Shown here piece after piece: positions 58,072-64,000 of a DNA stretch of 64,000 nt. A program made the translations under genes and the position numbers. The stretch comes from Saposhnikovia divaricata (taxonomy: Eukaryota; Streptophyta; Magnoliopsida; Apiales; Apiaceae). The first letter of the stretch is position 1; the number at the start of each line of letters is the position of its first letter. The notes under the pieces are model-generated. The model saw only the letters and a list, made by a program, of their open reading frames with translations, did no database searches and had not been told where the DNA came from. The stretch spans positions 66,017,001 to 66,081,000 of the forward strand of contig CM071596.1 in assembly GCA_036435485.1 (NCBI GenBank). Direction: 5' to 3'.

Positions 58072-58720
58072 AAATCAATTATCGAATAAGATCGGTAAGC
58101 GTACCTTGCAAAATTATGTATTTATCATATCATAAAATATGTAATAATTTATATTTGATTAATATATTATTTTAATTTTAATAATTTTAATAATTTTAAT
58201 AAATACTCCAATCAAAAAATACTTGTAAAAATTAATCGACAATTTTAAAAATTGATTCGACTCAATACCTAGTAAAGGATTAATTAAGAATTTATCGAAC
58301 AAGGAATTTTTAGAACAATATTATATGGGTTAAAGAAGTGTGCAAAGCCAACCAATCACGTCCGTCCGCCACAACACTCCAAGATACTATAGATCCCATT
58401 CTTCATTGTAACAAAATACTACTAACTCTAACACTTCTTTGACTGTGTCACCTTCAACAAGTTACTGTACATTTTTTGACCACCATATTTTTATACTGTC
58501 ATTCTCATCAATTTTAAATGTGTGCACAATTTGGAAGGAGTAATGATAATCACTTTTGAGCTGATTTAACGAAACATTCAGGCTCTTTACGATTTTATTT
58601 CATATAAAACACAACATGTTTATATTGTTTATTTAGTTTTTCTACAAAATTGTATCTTTTATATTCATACAATCCTTTTAATTTTTATTCAAATATATGT
58701 ATTACATTTAATAAATGTAA
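58072..58720. other. AT-rich intergenic DNA, nothing identified
   Basis: No ORF, repeat or terminal inverted repeat that I can support. Confidence 0.6.
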
Positions 58721-58750
58721 CACTACAAGAAATATCGTATTTTCGGACGG
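58721..58750 (+). mobile_element. CACTA-type transposon end
   Basis: CACTACAAGAAATATCG is the terminal motif of En/Spm (CACTA) elements, and the DNA that follows (CGGACGGTAATGAGG) is of the kind found just inside such ends. No inverted partner TCTTGTAGTG was seen before 59660, so only one end is supported. Confidence 0.5.
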
Positions 58751-59437
58751 TAATGAGGTGACTGCGAATTAAATAAATTATTTTCGAACGAACGTAAATG
58801 TTGGTTAATTTCACGGAGCACTCCGATAATCTTTTCGGACTACACTCAACACCGGTCGCATATGATTTTTTTTTTTTTCTAAATTCTAACTATTGCAATA
58901 GACGGATTTTGAATAAGGACCCATAATTTCCGACCATCTTTAGCCCATCGGTTCAGTTTGATGGTCAAAAATTTTAGTTGTAGGTTTTCATCGTAACCTT
59001 CACAAAAGGTCTAAAATCGGACGGACCGGATCGAATATCGAATTTTTTTAATTTCTTGAATCGAGAACCGAAACTGTTATAACCGGTGTTGGAATCAGAC
59101 CGGACCGGAAAAATTCGGACCGGAACCGAATCAGTATGGATCGGTTAGTTAATTTCTATATAAATATATTTTAATAATTAATATTTTATTTTTTCAAAAG
59201 TTTAAATACATAAAAAAAATATATTACTTTGCAAGTTAATATAAGTTTAAAAATGAAATTCATATCGTATTCCTTATGAAATAATCGTAATTTCTAAACA
59301 TGTGAGTGTCAAGTATTTATCGTCTATAGTATGAAATTTAATCATTTAGATTGTAATGTTGATCGCTACTATTTCATCAATTTATTTTCTACTAATTTGG
59401 TTTGTCACATTATGATGTATTTAAATATTTAATCTTT
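58751..59437. other. no gene; possible CACTA interior and CCGGA-rich repeats
   Basis: A cluster of GACCGGACCGGAA and CGGACCGGAACCGAAT motifs at about 59010-59140 is transposon-like. No ORF. Confidence 0.4.
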
Positions 59438-59566
59438 GAGCGCGATTGGATAGCCCAGGTAAAGGATGTATCCTCTGTCGTCCTAGGTCTTGGGTTCGAC
59501 TCTCGCTCATCCTGAAAATTATCTTAATAAGGCATATAAGCCTAAATAGTCAAAAAAAAAAAAAAA
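59438..59566 (+). mobile_element. tRNA-derived SINE
   Basis: An approximate A box (TTGGATAGCCCAGG, 59446-59459) and a strong B box GGTTCGACTCT (59493-59503) are arranged as in a tRNA-type RNA polymerase III promoter. A short unrelated body and a 15-A tail (59552-59566) follow. The flanks TTTAATCTTT (left) and TTTAGTCTCT (right) look like an aged target duplication. Confidence 0.65.
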
Positions 59567-59664
59567 TTTAGTCTCTATATTAGATATTTTAAGAAGTAAA
59601 CTAATGTAAAAATAGCTAGATACATAAAATCCGGTCCACTTCGCGTTTTTTCAGGGTTTAGACC
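59567..59664. other. flank between SINE and third gypsy element
   Basis: About 100 bp with no feature. It should contain the left target duplication of the gypsy element, which cannot be verified without the right end. Confidence 0.5.
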
Positions 59665-60162
59665 TGATATGGGCTAAAAATAAGCCCTAAAGACACATTT
59701 AATATGACATTAATTATACCCTGAATGGTCCAAACGTGGGGCCCACCAGATGGGCCCAAAACCCCTATTATAATATTAATTTCGTAATTAATATTGGGGG
59801 AAATAAACAGCTCAGCAAATAAGAGTTGGATAAGGATAATATCCCCTTCAGACTTATCCTATAAGGCATCCAATTCAATATGGAAACTGATTCCTACAAG
59901 GAATAGATCTAGAACTTTCCTCAAAGACTTTTCTACCAAGTCTCTAACTCCTACCATAATTCTAAAGGCTTCTCAGCCTATATAAAGGGCCTGACCCCTC
60001 ATTCTCAGAACTACGTTTTCTTGGCTTGATTCTCTAATACAGAGATACGTAGGCATTCTGTGAGGACCGATCAGTCTCGAACGCAGAAGCAGCCATTAAA
60101 GCTCGAAGCTCAACCACCCTAGCATTAATTACAAATCATAAACTAGTTTTTATTCCACAACA
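59665..60162 (+). repeat. 5' LTR of the third Tat-like gypsy element
   Basis: From TGATATGGGC (59665) to CCACAACA (60162), 498 bp. TATATAAA at 59979-59986 gives a good promoter. The left border is inferred from the TG and the likeness to the other Tat LTR start, since the 3' LTR is outside the window. PBS TGGCGCCGTCTGTGGGA follows at 60165-60181. Confidence 0.75.
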
Positions 60163-60195
60163 TTTGGCGCCGTCTGTGGGACGAAGACATCAACC

Positions 60196-63100
60196 ATGGT
60201 TCAAACACGAAGAACAACATCAACTGAGGCCATACCCCTTAGCACTGCTCCACCTGCTGTCTCTGATCCGCTCGTCACCGCTGAGGGAGGACAGTTACCC
60301 CCACCAACAGGGACGGTCATTCAACCTCTAACCTCTCAACCCTCAGGGACGATTCCCCACGTTGAGGGAACTGTGGCTATTCCTCAAAACCAAGAAACTA
60401 ACCCTCTTCAGATGGTGGTTTCTCCTCTTGACAGCGCTGGTCGTACGCTACCTCCGGGGGTACAGATCCACACCACGGATCTCCCTTTGAACACCAACCC
60501 GATGTATGGGCTGCCTAATTACCCCCCTCCACGTAGGGAACCTGGACCGAGCGATCATGCCTTACAGATCCGAGATCGGGAGTACGATGATTACTCTGGT
60601 CCCTATTCTGATGATTCAACTTCTGAGGATGACAATGATGATCGTGATGAAGCCCCGAGGAGGCGACGTGCTAGTAAAGAACCTCGAAGGAGATCCCAAA
60701 GAATCCAGGATGAACCTCCACAAACGGCCGAGGAAAGGATTAAGGCTCATGAGGCAGAGATCCAAAGGCTGAAGGACGATATTGCTAGAGAGCAAGCAAG
60801 GCGAAGTCTGATTCAACCTCCTCCAGTTACAGGGAGGATTCCCATTATAAATCTGGAGAGGCCCTCAAGGAGGCAACGAAGGGCCGATGCCCCGATTGAA
60901 AAATCAACAAGGGTGGAGACCCCCAAAAGTAACCCTAGGGATCTGATGCCCCTTGGGGATCCTGATGATCCTACACCTCCGTTCACTGAGGAGGTAATGA
61001 ATGCTCGCATCTCAAGGAAGTTCAAGATGCCGACAATTAAGGCTTATGATGGAACGGGCGATCCCGCAAACCATGTTAGGACGTTCTCAAACGCACTGCT
61101 GTTGCAGCCTGCAAGCGATGCCTTAAAGTGTAGGGCGTTCCCTCAAACCTTGTCTGGCATGGCTCAAAGGTGGTATAGCCGCTTACCTGCAAACTCAATC
61201 GGCTCGTTTAAAGAGCTGAGCGCCGCCTTTGTCAGCCAGTTCATTAGTGGGAGAGTTCATGAAAAAAGTTCTGCATCCCTTATGTATGTGGTACAGGGGA
61301 AGAACGAGAATCTGAGAGATTACCTCAAGCGGTTCACCAAGGAGACGCTGAATATTACTGATCTGGAAAATAAGGTGGCCATGGTAGCCCTGGAACACGG
61401 AACCACAGATCTCTTCTTTAAAAGGTCTTTGGCAAAACACCCTCCTGAAAATATGGCCGAGCTCCAACGGAGGGCCGATAAATATATCAAGGCCGAGGAC
61501 AGCATGAAGAAGGAAACCACAGGAGGCAATGGCAAAGGTTCTAACGATTCGAAGAAACGAAAGCAAGAGCAAGAGTACGATGCTAGGGACAAGTATCCCC
61601 GGACTAGCAAGGATTCTGATTCACCCCCGAAGAAGAATTTGGGATCAAGATTCAACGACTATGCGAGACTGAATGCTCCTAGGAGTCAGATCTTGCTAGA
61701 TATTGAGAAGGATAAAGATTTCCGATGGCCGAAGCCACTTAGGGGTGATCCCACAAAAAGAAACAAGGATCAATACTGTAGGTACCACCGTGATGTGGGT
61801 CATGATACAGATAATTGTAGACAGTTGAAAGATGAGATTGAGTTTTTGATCCGAAAAGGAAAGCTAAGCAGGTTCACGAAGAATGATGATCGTGGAACCC
61901 AAAGAAGGGACAATGACAGAAGAGATAACGATCGTGATCGTGACCGTGATCGTAACCCACAGCCCCGAGGGCCAGTTGTTAATATGATTTGGGGAGGCCC
62001 GACAGCGGCCGGCACGACTCGAAACTCTCGAAAAGCGTATGCCAGAGAAGTAATGCACATCGTGGGAGAAGCCCCAAAACGTGCCAAGACTGAAATAGTT
62101 ATTGGGTTTGATGATTCAGATCTCGAAGGGGTAAAGTTCCCCCATGACGACCCGTTGGTCATAACTCCTGTGATTGGAAACTCGGAGGTGAAACGAGTCT
62201 TGATAGACAATGGAGCTTCTGTTGATATCTTGTTTCACGATGCGTTTATGAAAATGGGGTACACCGATTCTCAGTTGACCCCCACCAACATGCCAATCTA
62301 CGGATTTAATGGAGTTGAGTCCAAGGTTGAAGGGACTATTCAGTTACCCATGACGATTGGACAGGAACCTAAAGAAGCTACTCAGATGCTGAATTTTCTT
62401 GTGATCAAGGCATCCTCGACCTACAACGCGATCCTAGGAAGGACTGGACTTCATGCATTCAAGGCTGTGGCCTCCACATATCACATGAAGATTAAGTTTC
62501 CAACCAGGAATGGTGTTGGAGAACAAAAGGGCGATCAGAAGATGGCAAGAAGTTGTTATGTATCCGCGTTAAGGGCTGATGGAATCGGGGGGCAGGTACT
62601 TCCGATCGAAGACATGGATGTCCGCGGTGATGATGAACATAGAGGAAAGCCAGCGGAGGACTTAATACCTATTCCTCTGGAGCTGGGCGACCCTGAGAAG
62701 GTGACTTATATAGGAGCCTCTCTGAAGGAACCCCTGAAGGGCAAATTGATAGCATTCTTGCAAGAAAATAGCGATGTGTTTGCCTGGACAGCAGCTGATA
62801 TGCCAGGGATTAATCCCCAACTCATAACTCACAGATTGAATGTCGATCCTAATCGAAAGATAATACAGCAGAAGAAGAGGAATTTTGCACCTGAAAGGCA
62901 AGAGGCCATAAAGCAAGAAGTGGAAAAGCTCTTAGAAGCTGGGTTTATTGAAGAGATTCAGTTTCCAGAATGGTTGGCTAACCCTGTGATGGTCAAGAAA
63001 GCCAACGGTAAGTGGAGGATGTGTATAGACTTCACCGACTTGAATGATGCATGCCCTAAGGATTGCTTCCCTTTACCTAGGATAGACATGTTAATAGATG

Positions 63101-64000
63101 CCACAGCTGGACATGAGATGTTGAGCTTCATGGATGGGTTCAGCGGCTACAATCAAATTAAGATGCACAAGGATGATGTCCCTAAGGTATCTTTCATAAC
63201 TGACTTTGGTGTTTTCTGTTATCTTGTTATGGCTTTCGGTCTAAAAAATGCAGGAGCTACTTACCAGCGACTGGTGAATAAGATATTCGCCCATCTAATT
63301 GGAAAAACCATGGAGGTCTATGTTGACGACATGCTAGTCAAGAGCCTGTTTAAGGCAGACCACATTAAGCACCTCAGAGAGGCATTCGAAGTGCTGAGGC
63401 ACCACAAAATGATGTTGAATCCAGCCAAGTGTGCCTTTGGCGTTGGATCAGGAAAATTTTTGGGTCTGATGGTTTCAAAGAGAGGCATAGAGGCCAACCC
63501 TGACAAGATTAAGGCAATCTTAGACATGGAGCCACCACGCTCTATAAGAGATGTGCAGAAGTTGACAGGCCGTGTAGCGGCTTTAGGAAGGTTCATCTCC
63601 AAGTCGGGTGATAAATGCTTGCCGTTCTTTCAAGCATTGAAGAAGGTAAAAAATTTTGAATGGACCCCTGAGAGCCAAGAGGCCTTTGAACAATTGAAGA
63701 AGTACATGGTTGAAGCCCCGTTGCTGGCCAAGCCTAGTCCTGGGGAGACTCTCTATCTATACCTGGCGGTATCTGAGCAAGCGTTGAGCGCCGTTCTTAT
63801 TCGAGAAGAAAAGAAAGTCCAGAAACCTATCTATTATGTGAGCAAGGTATTGCACGGGGCTGAGTTGAATTACTCTCCAATTGAAAAGTTCGCCTTGGCT
63901 CTGATAACAGCCTCGAGGAAGTTACGCCCGTACTTCCAGGCACATAAGATTGAGGTCCTGACGGACCAACAGTTGAGAAACATTTTGCATAGCCCCAAGG
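60196..64000 (+). CDS. gag-pol: gag-pol polyprotein of the third Tat-like element (uninterrupted, 3' end outside window)
   Basis: From ATG 60196 the frame stays open for at least 1,268 codons to the window edge. It starts MVQTRRTTSTEA, with a Pro/Thr-rich leader and a basic/acidic stretch. The gag capsid part (YDGTGDPANHVRTF, AQRWYSRL, FKELSAAFVSQF) lies at about residues 275-400 and the zinc knuckle CRYHRDVGHDTDNC at 528-541. Protease VLIDNGASVDIL is near 668 and YNAILGR near 755. RT has WLANPVMVKKANGKWRMC, FTDLNDACPKDCFP, FMDGFSGYNQI and YVDD at 1042-1045. The RNase H start YLYLAVSEQALSAVL comes at about 1190. Gag, protease and RT share one frame without stops, unlike the broken element at 28775. 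I checked the frame at the zinc knuckle, protease and RT. The rest (second RNase H, integrase) would follow. Confidence 0.9.
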   Translation, partial: MVQTRRTTSTEAIPLSTAPPAVSDPLVTAEGGQLPPPTGTVIQPLTSQPSGTIPHVEGTVAIPQNQETNPLQMVVSPLDSAGRTLPPGVQIHTTDLPLNTNPMYGLPNYPPPRREPGPSDHALQIRDREYDDYSGPYSDDSTSEDDNDDRDEAPRRRRASKEPRRRSQRIQDEPPQTAEERIKAHEAEIQRLKDDIAREQARRSLIQPPPVTGRIPIINLERPSRRQRRADAPIEKSTRVETPKSNPRDLMPLGDPDDPTPPFTEEVMNARISRKFKMPTIKAYDGTGDPANHVRTFSNALLLQPASDALKCRAFPQTLSGMAQRWYSRLPANSIGSFKELSAAFVSQFISGRVHEKSSASLMYVVQGKNENLRDYLKRFTKETLNITDLENKVAMVALEHGTTDLFFKRSLAKHPPENMAELQRRADKYIKAEDSMKKETTGGNGKGSNDSKKRKQEQEYDARDKYPRTSKDSDSPPKKNLGSRFNDYARLNAPRSQILLDIEKDKDFRWPKPLRGDPTKRNKDQYCRYHRDVGHDTDNCRQLKDEIEFLIRKGKLSRFTKNDDRGTQRRDNDRRDNDRDRDRDRNPQPRGPVVNMIWGGPTAAGTTRNSRKAYAREVMHIVGEAPKRAKTEIVIGFDDSDLEGVKFPHDDPLVITPVIGNSEVKRVLIDNGASVDILFHDAFMKMGYTDSQLTPTNMPIYGFNGVESKVEGTIQLPMTIGQEPKEATQMLNFLVIKASSTYNAILGRTGLHAFKAVASTYHMKIKFPTRNGVGEQKGDQKMARSCYVSALRADGIGGQVLPIEDMDVRGDDEHRGKPAEDLIPIPLELGDPEKVTYIGASLKEPLKGKLIAFLQENSDVFAWTAADMPGINPQLITHRLNVDPNRKIIQQKKRNFAPERQEAIKQEVEKLLEAGFIEEIQFPEWLANPVMVKKANGKWRMCIDFTDLNDACPKDCFPLPRIDMLIDATAGHEMLSFMDGFSGYNQIKMHKDDVPKVSFITDFGVFCYLVMAFGLKNAGATYQRLVNKIFAHLIGKTMEVYVDDMLVKSLFKADHIKHLREAFEVLRHHKMMLNPAKCAFGVGSGKFLGLMVSKRGIEANPDKIKAILDMEPPRSIRDVQKLTGRVAALGRFISKSGDKCLPFFQALKKVKNFEWTPESQEAFEQLKKYMVEAPLLAKPSPGETLYLYLAVSEQALSAVLIREEKKVQKPIYYVSKVLHGAELNYSPIEKFALALITASRKLRPYFQAHKIEVLTDQQLRNILHSPK

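Noticed and set aside
1..64000. CRISPR arrays, bacterial operons, phage genes or organelle genes
   Set aside because: Nothing of this kind is present; spliced genes and plant transposons show nuclear plant DNA.

Overview
This is nuclear DNA of a flowering plant, most likely a eudicot. The host genes have introns with GT..AG borders and the intergenic DNA is AT-rich. The gene families are plant-type: an EH/Pan1-like endocytic protein, a P-class PPR protein and a PIN-LIKES (PILS) carrier. Most of the window is nested plant transposons. I cannot name the species.
Layout. 1-5484 (+): last eight exons of an EH/Pan1-like gene. 5861-9329 (-): an intact 622-residue PPR gene and, downstream, a 5'-truncated tandem copy made by a 1,585-bp duplication with templated filler at the junction. 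9330-11390: AT-rich DNA with an (AT)n microsatellite, a Stowaway MITE and a Helitron 3' end. 11394-20961 (-): a decayed L1-type LINE split by a 4.3-kb solo LTR. 21312-22573: a non-autonomous Mutator-like element with a 9-bp target-site duplication (TSD). 22914-25705 (-): a complete ten-exon PILS gene, with a likely 5' UTR exon and TATA box near 27.4-27.5 kb. 28056-28513: a hAT MITE with a perfect 8-bp TSD. 28775-50542 (+): a Ty3/gypsy element of Tat/Retand type, with two 727-bp LTRs and TSD ATAAT, broken gag and pol, and an antisense gene between pol and the 3' LTR. Its integrase is split by a 10.1-kb LTR element (35132-45250, TSD GAAGC) that has 4.48-kb LTRs and only 1.17 kb of non-coding interior, a LARD-like form. 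51194-51580: a 69-bp minisatellite. 52401-58071: remains of another Tat-like element on the minus strand, its opposite-strand gene split by a 3.5-kb solo LTR related to the LARD family (TSD ATGTG). 58721-59566: a CACTA end and a tRNA-derived SINE. 59665-64000 (+): 5' LTR, PBS and an uninterrupted gag-pol frame of a third Tat-like element that leaves the window.
Working parts. Only three host loci look functional: EH/Pan1 (clathrin endocytosis), the upstream PPR copy (organelle RNA) and PILS (auxin homeostasis at the ER). They share no pathway. The LARD-like family recurs three times (one complete element, two solo LTRs) and has no protein of its own, so it must have relied on proteins from another element. 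Its tRNA-iMet PBS and 3' end suggest a chromovirus-type helper. LTR divergence fits the nesting: about 1.0% for the outer gypsy element and about 0.2% for the inner LARD.
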